Assembly (NCBI RefSeq): GCF_038002825.1
Contig: NZ_JBBODF010000001.1
Location: forward strand, 1,178,001 to 1,242,000
DNA length: 64,000 nucleotides
From: Paenibacillus sp. FSL H8-0048
GTDB taxonomy: Bacteria; Bacillota; Bacilli; Paenibacillales; Paenibacillaceae
Direction: 5' to 3'
Both the position numbers and the translations under genes were made by a program. Under the pieces are notes generated by a model that did not search any database, had not been told where the DNA came from, and saw only the letters and a list, made by a program, of their open reading frames with translations. This document shows, piece after piece, positions 44,966-57,100 of the stretch (position 1 is its first letter; each line of letters starts with the position of its first letter).

Positions 44966-45304
44966 ATGAGTGAAATCAAAGAAGGAACGATCGTTCACTT
45001 CAATCACATGATCAGTATACGGCCTAATCAGATTTCCAGCAGAACACTTCACTTCCCTGAAGGAGCTGCCGCCACTGCGGAAGCCCCGGATTGGGTGCTA
45101 TACGGCATGGACACCGGCGAATCCATCAGCTCAGAGACCTCGCCCAGATCCAAGATCATCCACGTTCTGGAGGGGGAACTGCACATGCTTATCGCTGACC
45201 AGTCCTGTGCATTAACCGCCGGAGCAGCAGTCGTCGTACAGACCGGCACTTGGCATGAGTTCACCGCACAGAGCAGCTGCAAATTCCTGCAAATCAGCAT
45301 TTAA
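44966..45304 (+). CDS. Cupin-domain protein 1
   Basis: 112 residues forming one small beta-barrel cupin, with KIIHVLEGELHMLIADQSCALTAGAAVVVQTGTWHEF containing the typical His and Glu positions. The conserved metal-ligand set is incomplete (first motif lacks HxH). ACAGGAGGACATT precedes the ATG. First gene of a three-gene operon with a second cupin and a methyltransferase. Such small cupins may bind metal ions or small acids. Function unknown. Confidence 0.8.
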   Translation: MSEIKEGTIVHFNHMISIRPNQISSRTLHFPEGAAATAEAPDWVLYGMDTGESISSETSPRSKIIHVLEGELHMLIADQSCALTAGAAVVVQTGTWHEFTAQSSCKFLQISI

Positions 45305-45319
45305 CCTGGAGGTAATCGT

Positions 45320-45709
45320 ATGGAACAAGAACAAGAGCAATTTATTAAAAGACTCCCGCATGCGGAGGTTATGGATCTGCGCAAAATCATTACCGTTGAG
45401 CAGGAGCAAGTGTCCAGCCTGACCCTGGTCCAGCGGCAGAACCTTGCCATGACTCTGATCTCAGTAGATACAGGTTCATCGATTGGCGGGCACTCCTCTC
45501 CCGGCGACGCCATGGTCAATATTCTGTCAGGTGAAGCGCGGATTACCATTGACGATAAGCCCTATATAGTGCGCGCTGGGGAGACTCTTATTTTGCCTGC
45601 CAATATTCCCCACGCGTTATATGCAATAGAAGCCTTCCAAATGCTGTTAATCGTTGTGAAGCCTGAGAAGAAAGGGTTGAGACATGTTGAAAAAGGAAGT
45701 CGGTCATAA
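45320..45709 (+). CDS. Cupin-domain protein 2
   Basis: 129 residues, a second single-domain cupin with GGHSSPGDAMVNILSGEARITIDDKPYIVRAGETLILPANIPHAL. The C-terminal motif PANIPHAL keeps the cupin His. It begins 16 nt after cupin 1 with GGAGG upstream, and its last 26 nt overlap the methyltransferase start. The two cupins are only distantly alike. Confidence 0.82.
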   Translation: MEQEQEQFIKRLPHAEVMDLRKIITVEQEQVSSLTLVQRQNLAMTLISVDTGSSIGGHSSPGDAMVNILSGEARITIDDKPYIVRAGETLILPANIPHALYAIEAFQMLLIVVKPEKKGLRHVEKGSRS

Positions 45710-46445
45710 TTTCCTTGCCAAGCTTGGTAAAAAACGGCTGCGTCCCGGCGGTGTCGCTGCTACGAACTGGTTAATCCGGCAAGCGAAGCTGAGTAAGGAC
45801 AGCCGGGTACTGGAGGTAGCCTGTAACATGTGCACTACCTCTATCCAGCTTGCGCGGGAGTACCATTGCCAGATTACCGGAATCGACATGGACCCCAGGG
45901 CGCTTGCGAAGGCGGAGCAGAACATCAGAGACGCGAAGCTGGAGAGATATATTAATGTCAGACAAGCGAATGCGATGAAGCTCCCTTTTGAGGATAACAG
46001 CTTCGATGTCGTCATTAATGAAGCCATGCTGACGATGCTGAACCAGGCGGCGAAGCAAAAAGCGGTAGCTGAATACTTCCGTGTCCTCAAGCCGGGCGGT
46101 GTGCTGCTTACGCATGACATCACTTTTGCAAAGGAGAATATGGCGGAGGAGCTGGCCGAGCTGCGGAAGACCATTCATGTGAACGTAGAACCGCTGCCTG
46201 TAGCAGACTGGGAAGGCCTGTTCAACACGACCGGCTTCAAGCTGGTTGAGCATGCAACCGGATCGATGTCGCTGATGAGCATTACGGGGATGATCCGGGA
46301 TGAAGGGGTCGCCGGTACGCTGCGTATTTTCAAGAATGCCCTCAAAAAGGAAAACCGCGCGCAGTTCAAAAAAATGTATACCTTTTTCAACACCACAGGC
46401 AAGGATCTCAATTATATCGCAGTATGCAGCAGCAAAAATGATTAA
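45684..46445 (+). CDS. Class I SAM-dependent methyltransferase
   Basis: 253 residues. The Rossmann motif I is altered, VLEVACNMCTTSIQLA instead of the usual GxGxG. The acidic loop GIDMDPRALAKAEQNI and motif IV/post motifs FEDNSFDVVINEAML and FRVLKPGGVLLTHD are clear. The Cys pair in CNMC is unusual for this loop. The substrate is unknown. It overlaps cupin 2 by 26 nt, so translation is coupled. The operon ends in a hairpin. Confidence 0.85.
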   Translation: MLKKEVGHNFLAKLGKKRLRPGGVAATNWLIRQAKLSKDSRVLEVACNMCTTSIQLAREYHCQITGIDMDPRALAKAEQNIRDAKLERYINVRQANAMKLPFEDNSFDVVINEAMLTMLNQAAKQKAVAEYFRVLKPGGVLLTHDITFAKENMAEELAELRKTIHVNVEPLPVADWEGLFNTTGFKLVEHATGSMSLMSITGMIRDEGVAGTLRIFKNALKKENRAQFKKMYTFFNTTGKDLNYIAVCSSKND

Positions 46446-46450
46446 CACAA

Positions 46451-46496
46451 GAAGCTGTCCCAACCAGCCCTATTTCACGGCATGCGGGACAGCTTC
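46451..46496 (+). terminator. Hairpin after the cupin-methyltransferase operon
   Basis: Perfect 11-bp arms GAAGCTGTCCC / GGGACAGCTTC with a 24-nt loop. It may serve the convergent small membrane gene too. Confidence 0.65.
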
Positions 46497-46514
46497 TCGT
46501 ATGTGTATTTCTGT

Positions 46515-46838
46515 TTATGAAGCGTTCTGATTCGACAGAGCGGCTAACACTTCATCGGTAATGTCCTTGCCACCCTTGAAGTTAGTAATGAACGCCCCGA
46601 TGGAATAGATCGGTCCCCAAGGAATCCCCCACCAGCCTACAAAGAAAGTCAGCAGGGTGTACTTCAAGCCTTGTTTGACGGAGCCCTCGCCCGCCTTGAT
46701 GAAATAGATACCCGAGCTGCGTCTGAACGTCATCAGGACAACGGAGAAGCAATACGTATAGATCACGAATTTGCCGCCTTGCTGAATCTGGCTCATAATA
46801 TTGCCGCCGTCCATGTTCTCGATCCCTTTTATGACCAT
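46515..46838 (-). CDS. Small membrane protein of unknown function
   Basis: 107 residues with one or two hydrophobic segments, FVIYTYCFSVVLMTF and LKYTLLTFFVGWWGIPWGPIYSIGAF. The Trp/Gly/Pro-rich WGIPWGPIYSI motif recurs in small uncharacterised membrane proteins. The ATG follows AAAGGGG at 7 nt. No clear partner; convergent with the methyltransferase operon. Confidence 0.7.
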   Translation of the reverse strand: MVIKGIENMDGGNIMSQIQQGGKFVIYTYCFSVVLMTFRRSSGIYFIKAGEGSVKQGLKYTLLTFFVGWWGIPWGPIYSIGAFITNFKGGKDITDEVLAALSNQNAS

Positions 46839-46941
46839 AGGAAATCCCCTTTAATGTTTGTTAATAATCATATACCGTAGGGATGGCGGACTGAAACAGC
46901 AGACAAATATTTGTAAAACGTGAGCTTCCGGCAGTCGCGGA

Positions 46942-51297
<4,356 letters not shown>

Positions 51298-51400
51298 CCC
51301 AGCTGCCCTCCTTTACCCCGAATTTCATTTGGCAATGCTTACAGGATGTTAGACGGGTCAAGGATTCCTTACGGCGTCCCGCAGGGCCCTTAACATAAAG

Positions 51401-51446
51401 AAAGGCAAAACCCAAAACACGTGACCATGTTTTGGGTTTTGCCTTT
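51401..51446 (-). terminator. LicT-controlled terminator before licT
   Basis: Perfect 19-bp arms (AAAGGCAAAACCC... and its complement) around an 8-nt loop, with the minus-strand exit in CTTT. The 5' arm overlaps the RAT at 51431-51459. Confidence 0.88.
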
Positions 51447-51459
51447 GCAGTAACAATCC
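51431..51459 (-). promoter_or_regulatory. RAT antiterminator element before licT
   Basis: The minus-strand sequence starts GGATTGTTACTGCAAAGGC and ends CAAAACCC, close to the RAT before bglP. Confidence 0.9.
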
Positions 51460-51466
51460 CAAATTC

Positions 51467-51495
51467 AGAATAGCACCGAATTTCAGTTTTGGCAA
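51467..51495 (-). promoter_or_regulatory. Promoter of the licT-bglP-bglA operon
   Basis: TTGCCA (51490-51495) and TATTCT (51467-51472) on the minus strand with a 17-bp spacer, placing the start near 51460, directly before the RAT. Confidence 0.65.
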
Positions 51496-51501
51496 CAAAA
51501 A

Positions 51502-51516
51502 TGTTTGCGCTTACAA
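51502..51516 (-). promoter_or_regulatory. cre site upstream of the bgl promoter
   Basis: On the minus strand TTGTAAGCGCAAACA fits the CcpA consensus WTGNAANCGNWNNCW at every defined position. It is centred about 49 bp upstream of the predicted start. Confidence 0.7.
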
Positions 51517-51536
51517 ATGTATGGTTATGTCAAAAA

Positions 51537-51570
51537 AAGGAATGTCCCCTATTCACAGGGAACACTCCTC
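51537..51570 (-). terminator. Terminator after the DMT transporter gene
   Basis: Minus-strand stem AGGAGTGTTCCC with GGGGACATTCCT, then a T7 run. Confidence 0.85.
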
Positions 51571-51587
51571 TTCTATCTGCACTTACC

Positions 51588-52559
51588 TTAGACCGATGAC
51601 GAACTCACGGCCTGGGCATTTCCACTTCCCCACCGCAGCTTATACAGCTCCGGCAATACCACACCCAGCAGCACCAGCACCACCCCAATCCATTGTAGAA
51701 GACTTACATGCTCCTGCAATACGAACGAGGACATTAAGACGGCAACGGGCAGTTCGACGGCACCCAGAATACCGGCCATCCCGCCGCCGATATGCGGAAC
51801 TCCGATGGCGAACAGCAGCGGCGGAATGAAGGCGCCGAACAAGCCGAGCAGGAAGCCGAACAGCAGCAGCGGTCCCCATAGCATACCGTTAAACAGGAAG
51901 GTCGGCGGGAACAGGATACACAACAGCACCAGGCCGCCAGTGACCATCCAGGCGCTCCGGTAGGCCGGATGGGCCGATGGAACGGCTTTGCCGCTGAAGA
52001 TAATGAACATCGAATAGCTTACTGCCGATAATAATCCGAGCATCAGCCCCAGCAGGTTAAACTCGGCAGCTCCCTGATTCAGAATACCTGCGGCAAGCAG
52101 GGTTCCGCCGAACAGCAGGATCAGCGTCAGCACCGTGATTTTGTCAGGGCGTTGACGTTTGCTTACGGCCTGAATGAGCACACTGATCCAGGTGAACTGG
52201 AACAGCAGGATAATCGCCAGCGAAGCCGGAATATACCGGAGCGACTGGTAGTAGAGCAGGCCCGTAACCACGGTTGGCGCACCGGCCATCATCAAGAGCA
52301 GTCTATGCTTCCAGGTCAGCCTTGCGGGGGCCGCCTTGGCAGTTGCTGTAACGTTCGTTGTGCTGCGCTGTTTGCGGTTCGCTCTAAGCTTGGTATATAA
52401 CGCAAGCAGCCAGGCGAGAATACAGCCGGTTAAGAGCTGGGTGCCGACTACCTCTCCCAGCTTGTAACCCTGCCCGTAGGCCAATACAACAATTGTTGAT
52501 AAAATGCCGTAGCTCATAGCGCCTACAAGTACGGAGATTAAATATTTCATATCTTTCAT
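51588..52559 (-). CDS. EamA/DMT-family transporter under a purine-type riboswitch
   Basis: 323 residues with ten predicted membrane helices and two EamA repeats (about 5-150 and 170-310). Features are ILAWLLALYTKLRANRK between helices and QEHVSLLQWIGVVLVLLGVVLPE at the end. Drug/metabolite transporters of this family usually export small compounds. The leader carries an aptamer similar to purine riboswitches and an intrinsic terminator, so a purine or related metabolite probably turns the gene on. The ATG has GGAGG 10 nt upstream. Confidence 0.9.
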   Translation of the reverse strand: MKDMKYLISVLVGAMSYGILSTIVVLAYGQGYKLGEVVGTQLLTGCILAWLLALYTKLRANRKQRSTTNVTATAKAAPARLTWKHRLLLMMAGAPTVVTGLLYYQSLRYIPASLAIILLFQFTWISVLIQAVSKRQRPDKITVLTLILLFGGTLLAAGILNQGAAEFNLLGLMLGLLSAVSYSMFIIFSGKAVPSAHPAYRSAWMVTGGLVLLCILFPPTFLFNGMLWGPLLLFGFLLGLFGAFIPPLLFAIGVPHIGGGMAGILGAVELPVAVLMSSFVLQEHVSLLQWIGVVLVLLGVVLPELYKLRWGSGNAQAVSSSSV

Positions 52560-52625
52560 GTCTGTTATGCCTCCTGAATCTTCTGATCTGAATCATCTCG
52601 TCAAGGTCAAGGACCGCAGAGACGC

Positions 52626-52686
52626 AAAAAATCCTAACTCCGGGATAGGGACCGCTGGTTCATGGTCCTTATCATCGTAGTTAGGA
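52626..52686 (-). terminator. Riboswitch expression-platform terminator
   Basis: Minus-strand TCCTAACT pairs perfectly with AGTTAGGA, followed by TTTTTT, around an inner GGACC/GGTCC hairpin. The 5' arm is the same sequence that closes P3 and J3/1 of the aptamer, so aptamer folding and termination exclude each other. Confidence 0.82.
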
Positions 52687-52748
52687 AGAGTAGGCTTCCT
52701 GTAGAAACCCTCGCCCTGTAACATCTGAATGGCTGCGAGGTTATACGA
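52675..52748 (-). ncRNA. Purine-riboswitch-like aptamer with atypical loops
   Basis: On the minus strand P1 TCGTA/TACGA is followed by the J1/2 core UAUAA, then P2 CCTCGC/GCGAGG. J2/3 contains the hallmark GUUUCUAC. P3 is AGGAAG/CTTCCT and J3/1 ends AACUACG. These match the purine riboswitch core, with a C at the guanine-type specificity position. L2 is 20 nt instead of 7 and L3 is CCUACU, so the kissing-loop bases are missing. The J3/1 G is replaced by A. Ligand uncertain. Folding of the aptamer would prevent the terminator, an ON switch. Confidence 0.72.
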
Positions 52749-52840
52749 GAACAATATAGAGTTATGAATGATTGCCTGATTGACGACTGTTCATATGTTA
52801 CACGCCAAGTGAGCTGGCGTCAAGTCTTAATTCTTTTTAA

Positions 52841-54310
52841 TCAATTCTCCAGCCTGACTTCACCCGTACTTTTATTCCACTGTAAGCCAATTCCGAGAAG
52901 ATTACATATGGTCTCCAGCGGGAATTGTGCCGAATCCGGCAGATTGTTCATTGTAAATTCGCGGTCTGATTTCTTGCCATTGATATATAATTCGAGCGGA
53001 TCGCTGAATTTGACCTGGACAGTGTTACTTCCGTATACGAAAGACCAGACCGACATTTGTTTATAATATAATTTCGGATCAGGGTTGGATGTGCTCATGC
53101 TTACCTTCACGCCAAGTGCCTTGAACACACTGTTCTGCGGTACATACAGCTTGCCGTCCTTAATGGAAGCTGTGCCATAGAAGGAGAACGGCTCACCGTT
53201 GACGAAGAACATCAGCGGCGGCTGGACCGGTGCCAGGATATATCCCGCTTGATCCTTGGTCACTGTCCCCCTCCCGGTCGCAAGCCCCGTGTCGAAGCTG
53301 TCGCCCCAGCCCAGAAGCGTCCCATCCTTGTGCTGGGCAAAGCCAAAGGTTCCGCTGCTTCCCCAAATATTGCTGATTTGATTTCCTTTTTTGATCTGAT
53401 ACGGCTTCGCCAGTGCTCCAGAATTATAGTTCCATTGCCAGAGCGTTCCATTCCTCTTCAAGGCAAACAGCCGGTAGAAGCCGGTATCCAGCTTGTAGAC
53501 ATTATTAAGGCCAGCAACGGCAGAAGGTGCTTTGAGCCCCTTGTTCCAACGCAAGACTTGGCCGTCACTGCGCAGCAGGAACAGTTCACCATTTGTAGCT
53601 GCCATACCGGTTATTGAGGATGAAGCTAGCGTAGCTACACTGACTGGATCACTCTCCAAGCGGATACGGTTATACACGGTATTAACAACACTCATTTGCT
53701 TCACACTGCCCTCTTTAGTAAGAAACAACGCATCGTTACCGTTAATTAGGGCGGATCTGACTCCGGAGACTGCCTTGAGTGCTAAATAGTGAATCTGTGC
53801 CGGCAGCACGCCAGGCTGATCGTAGGACGGGTACCACAGGGTGGCCGTTCCGTCTTTTCTCACAGCGATACCAAGGTTACCATTTGTGGCGATAGAGGAT
53901 ACCTCCTGCAGACCCTCCAGCTTCACTGGACCTCCCCGTTTTTGATCCCGCAATTTGGGGTCATTCTGAATATAGCTGCTGTAGTCCCGGCCCCACCCCC
54001 ATACCTCTCCATCCTTACTGAGCGCAAAGGATACGCTTCCCGCTGCCGCCACCTGCACGATTCCGCTTAGACCTTCTACCTGTCTCGGAATGTACTGATT
54101 AATACTTGTACCGTCCCCGACTTGACCGAACTTATTGTCTCCCCAGCCGGTGACGGTCCCGTCACTCCAGGCCGCTATTCCATGCGCAGAGCCGCCGGAC
54201 ACACTTACCGCTCTTACCACCCCAGCAGCAGCCCCACTTCCGGCTGGCAGACCTAAGGATACTATCAGCAGTGATACGAGGAGCAGAACTGATGATTTAC
54301 GAAAAAACAA
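52841..54310 (-). CDS. Secreted RCC1-repeat protein with copper-amine-oxidase-N-like domain
   Basis: About 489 residues. The signal peptide MFFRKSSVLLLVSLLIVSLGLPAGSGAAA is followed by RCC1-type beta-propeller repeats (about 35-345), each with patterns such as WSDGTVTGWGDNKFGQVGDG and LSKDGEVWGWGRD. The C-terminal 125 residues resemble the stalk domain common in Paenibacillus secreted proteins (LYVPQNSVFKALGVKV, FPLETICNLLGIGLQW). The TTG at 54308-54310 with AAGGGGG 8 nt upstream is preferred to a longer frame without a ribosome site. Confidence 0.82.
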   Translation of the reverse strand: MFFRKSSVLLLVSLLIVSLGLPAGSGAAAGVVRAVSVSGGSAHGIAAWSDGTVTGWGDNKFGQVGDGTSINQYIPRQVEGLSGIVQVAAAGSVSFALSKDGEVWGWGRDYSSYIQNDPKLRDQKRGGPVKLEGLQEVSSIATNGNLGIAVRKDGTATLWYPSYDQPGVLPAQIHYLALKAVSGVRSALINGNDALFLTKEGSVKQMSVVNTVYNRIRLESDPVSVATLASSSITGMAATNGELFLLRSDGQVLRWNKGLKAPSAVAGLNNVYKLDTGFYRLFALKRNGTLWQWNYNSGALAKPYQIKKGNQISNIWGSSGTFGFAQHKDGTLLGWGDSFDTGLATGRGTVTKDQAGYILAPVQPPLMFFVNGEPFSFYGTASIKDGKLYVPQNSVFKALGVKVSMSTSNPDPKLYYKQMSVWSFVYGSNTVQVKFSDPLELYINGKKSDREFTMNNLPDSAQFPLETICNLLGIGLQWNKSTGEVRLEN

Positions 54311-54629
54311 CGGCTTATCCCCCTTGTAAGATACTTTATTCTCATAGATTCTTTTAACCTTCCTATTATGTTCCATTTATTAGTAATTAACAATAACAAA
54401 CATAGACCCTACTCTCCCAAATTATGATAAAATATAACTCAATTCAGCAGCCCATCTGAAAGGAGTCCTACATATGGTGAAGACCCGTCCTCAATCCGGC
54501 GCGATCGTAAAAATTTGAAACATTGACAAGTTTCGATACGTAGCAGTCTGTAATAGCCTTCATTCCAACCCATTTCATGTGATTCAAGCTGCTATCCCCA
54601 AATATACTACTACGGAGGAGGTGTAGATC
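54311..54629. other. Divergent intergenic region upstream of the xpaC operon
   Basis: 319 bp between the RCC1 gene and the xpaC-like start. It is A/T-rich and contains a 14-codon frame with a perfect ribosome site at 54474, but no convincing full promoter, hairpin or repeat was seen. Confidence 0.6.
54474..54518 (+). CDS. Candidate 14-residue leader peptide
   Basis: ATG at 54474 with AAAGGAG 8 nt upstream; the product would be MVKTRPQSGAIVKI, then TGA. It lies 111 bp before the xpaC-like start on the same strand, in a region otherwise empty. It could be a leader, a small protein or chance. The ribosome site is the main evidence. Confidence 0.35.
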   Translation: MVKTRPQSGAIVKI

Positions 54630-55370
54630 CTGAACAGATCCGGGCCCGTTAAGCTCCTCGGCATGATTGCCGGAGTTGTAATTCTAAATGTCATCGTTCT
54701 CTCTCCCGGCCTGCTCGGTGTCGAGATCGGCGGAAGCCCGCTGGAAACGGCATCGGCAGTAACCCTGCTAATCATCAGTCTGCTGGTCGTCTTATACGGA
54801 AGTTACACCTTGCTCTTCAACCCCCCGGCTGCCAGGCCCGCCAGCGTGCAATTAGAGACGCGTGAGGATTACATTGCCGGCCTTGGCCGTCACCGGAATG
54901 TGAAGGTGCTGAAGGATGATATCTCCCTTGCCCTGGATCAGATGGAGCGGATTGAGAAGAAGAAGACCGCACTGCTCCAGGTGCTGGGCCGCAGGTTCGA
55001 TCCGGCTGAGCTCAGCTTCCGCAAGTTTCATTCTGTCATTATGGAGGTTGAAAAGCTCTTTTATCTGAATATCCGCGGGCTGCTGGGCAAGCTCAGTGTG
55101 TTCGATGCCTCGGAGTTCGCCAGATTCAGTGCCGGTAACGCATCAAGCCGGTTCTCCAGCTCCCTGATTCAGAAGAAAACCGCGTTATACAACGAATATC
55201 TATCCTATGTCAAAGGCTGCCTCGGGGCCAACGAGGAAATTCTGCTTAAGCTGGATCAGCTCCTGCTGGAGATTACCGAGCTGGGCAGCGCAGATTATAG
55301 CAATGTGGAAGACATGCCATGCATGCAGGAATTGACCGCCCTGATCGGGCAGACGAAACTCTATCAGTAA
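54630..55370 (+). CDS. XpaC-like membrane protein (5-bromo-4-chloroindolyl phosphate hydrolysis family)
   Basis: About 246 residues. One or two N-terminal membrane helices (MIAGVVILNVIVLSPGLLG and LLIISLLVVLYGSYTLLF) precede a cytosolic coiled-coil part with DDISLALDQMERIEKKKTALLQVLGRRFDPAELSFRKFHSVI, typical of the XpaC family that is regularly paired with TelA. The first ATG (54663) lacks a ribosome site. A GGAGGAGG (54614-54621) lies 8 nt before an in-frame CTG at 54630 and a TAG lies just upstream, so the CTG is the likely start. First of three genes. Confidence 0.75.
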   Translation: MNRSGPVKLLGMIAGVVILNVIVLSPGLLGVEIGGSPLETASAVTLLIISLLVVLYGSYTLLFNPPAARPASVQLETREDYIAGLGRHRNVKVLKDDISLALDQMERIEKKKTALLQVLGRRFDPAELSFRKFHSVIMEVEKLFYLNIRGLLGKLSVFDASEFARFSAGNASSRFSSSLIQKKTALYNEYLSYVKGCLGANEEILLKLDQLLLEITELGSADYSNVEDMPCMQELTALIGQTKLYQ

Positions 55371-55388
55371 GGAAAGGGAGATGAACCT

Positions 55389-57074
55389 ATGAGGAAAGGC
55401 AAAACACTGTTCATACTCGGCATTATCGCCGCATCCGTCTTCGCACTTGTCTATTTCGGAATCACCTTAACGTCCAATCTGGGCAAATCCAAGACAGAAA
55501 TCTCTGCCGAAGACGCCGACAAAAGACTGAACCGCCTCTATAAGGATATCAACGTGACCAGTGCTGAGCCTGTAAAAGGGCAGATCGATCTTGATCCGGC
55601 ATCCGTCGGCGATTCGTTGCCCGATATCTCCAAGTTCCCCATCTCCGTAGAGAGCACAACCGATAGCTACGTCGAGATTTTCTCCTCCACGGAGAAGTCC
55701 GGAACAGGCAACGACGGCTGGCTGAATGAGGTTGCAACAGACTTCAACGCTGCCGGTCTTACAATAGACGGCAAGCCGGCCTCCGTCAAAATCCGCAACA
55801 TCGCTTCCGGCACAGCCGCAGATTATATCCGTTCCGGCAAATATGTGCCTGATGCCTTCACTCCCTCTAATGAGCTATGGGGCGAGATGGTTAAGGCCAG
55901 CGGCGTGCAGGCCGAGCTGGTTACGAAGCGTCTGACCGGCAACGTCGCCGGAGTCGTAATGAGCAAGCAGAAATACGACCAGCTGGTCGACAAATACGGT
56001 TCGATCAATGTCAAGACGATTACCGATGCCATTGCGGCTAATGAGCTGGCGATGGGGTACACCGATCCTTTTGCCAGCTCAACGGGGCTAAATTTCCTGG
56101 TCACCGCGCTGAGCACCTTCGATAGTACAGATCTGCTGGGAGCCAAGGCGGTGCAAGGCTTCGAGAAGTTCCAGGCCAACGTGCCCTTCATCGCCTCCAC
56201 CACCCTGCAAATGCGGGAAGCCGCCAAATCCGGCATGCTGGATGCCTTCGTGCTTGAGTATCAGACCTTTGTCAATGCGAAGGACCTGACCAGCGGCTAT
56301 GTATTCACCCCGTTCGGGGTAAGACATGACAGCCCGCTCTATGCACTCGGGCAGCTGCCGCCGGAGAAGCTGGCGATCATTAAGAAGTTCGGCGAATTCG
56401 TCCAGCAGGAGAAGTACCAGAAGACGGCTGCCGACAAGGGCTTCAACGGCCTGACCGACTATGTCTCCGAGCTGGCACCGGTTGACGGCTCCATTCTCAC
56501 CTCGGCCCAGAAGCTCTGGAAGGAGAAAAAGAACAGCAGCAAGCCGATTGCGGCAGTGTTCGTAGCCGATGTCTCAGGCAGCATGGCCGGCGAGCCGCTG
56601 AACCGTCTCAAGGAGTCCCTGCTGAAGGGCCAGAAATTCCTCGGCAAGGACAACAGCATCGGCTTTGTCTCCTATTCCAGTGATGTGACCATCAATCTGC
56701 CCATCGGCAAATATGACACCAATCAGCAATCCATGTTCGTAGGGGCGATTAACAGCCTTCAGCCTGTGGGCGGCACGGCTACCTTCGACGGGTTGGTGGT
56801 TGCGATGAAGATGCTGAAGGATGAGCTGGCGGTGAACCCGGATATGAAGCCTCTGATCTTCGTGCTGAGCGACGGGGAGACCAACGAAGGCCATTCCCTG
56901 GATGATATCCGGGGCCTGATCGAGACCTACAAGATTCCGGTATACACCATCGGGTATAACGCCAATATCAAGGCACTGGAGAGCATCTCCAGCATCAACG
57001 AGGCGGCCAATATCAACGCTGACACAGAGGATGTAGTATACAAAATCGGTAACCTGCTCAACGTGCAAATGTAG
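55389..57074 (+). CDS. Membrane-anchored binding-protein/VWA-domain protein
   Basis: 561 residues. An N-terminal hydrophobic helix (FILGIIAASVFALVYFGITLTS) lacks a lipobox and probably acts as an anchor. Residues about 90-360 resemble an ABC-type solute-binding protein fold (EVATDFNAAGLTIDGKPASVKIRNIASGTA). A VWA domain follows (about 385-560) with a complete MIDAS: VADVSGSMAGEP, then GGTATFDG and VLSDGET. The protein likely senses or tethers a ligand outside the membrane with metal-dependent adhesion. AAGGGAG precedes the ATG. Between the XpaC-like and TelA genes. Confidence 0.82.
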   Translation: MRKGKTLFILGIIAASVFALVYFGITLTSNLGKSKTEISAEDADKRLNRLYKDINVTSAEPVKGQIDLDPASVGDSLPDISKFPISVESTTDSYVEIFSSTEKSGTGNDGWLNEVATDFNAAGLTIDGKPASVKIRNIASGTAADYIRSGKYVPDAFTPSNELWGEMVKASGVQAELVTKRLTGNVAGVVMSKQKYDQLVDKYGSINVKTITDAIAANELAMGYTDPFASSTGLNFLVTALSTFDSTDLLGAKAVQGFEKFQANVPFIASTTLQMREAAKSGMLDAFVLEYQTFVNAKDLTSGYVFTPFGVRHDSPLYALGQLPPEKLAIIKKFGEFVQQEKYQKTAADKGFNGLTDYVSELAPVDGSILTSAQKLWKEKKNSSKPIAAVFVADVSGSMAGEPLNRLKESLLKGQKFLGKDNSIGFVSYSSDVTINLPIGKYDTNQQSMFVGAINSLQPVGGTATFDGLVVAMKMLKDELAVNPDMKPLIFVLSDGETNEGHSLDDIRGLIETYKIPVYTIGYNANIKALESISSINEAANINADTEDVVYKIGNLLNVQM

Positions 57075-57100
57075 ACTTTATATTCTGAAGGAGGGTTCAT

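Noticed and set aside
54660..54663. ATG at 54663 as the start of the xpaC-like gene
   Set aside because: No ribosome site precedes it, while GGAGGAGG is ideally spaced from the CTG at 54630. Kept as an alternative.
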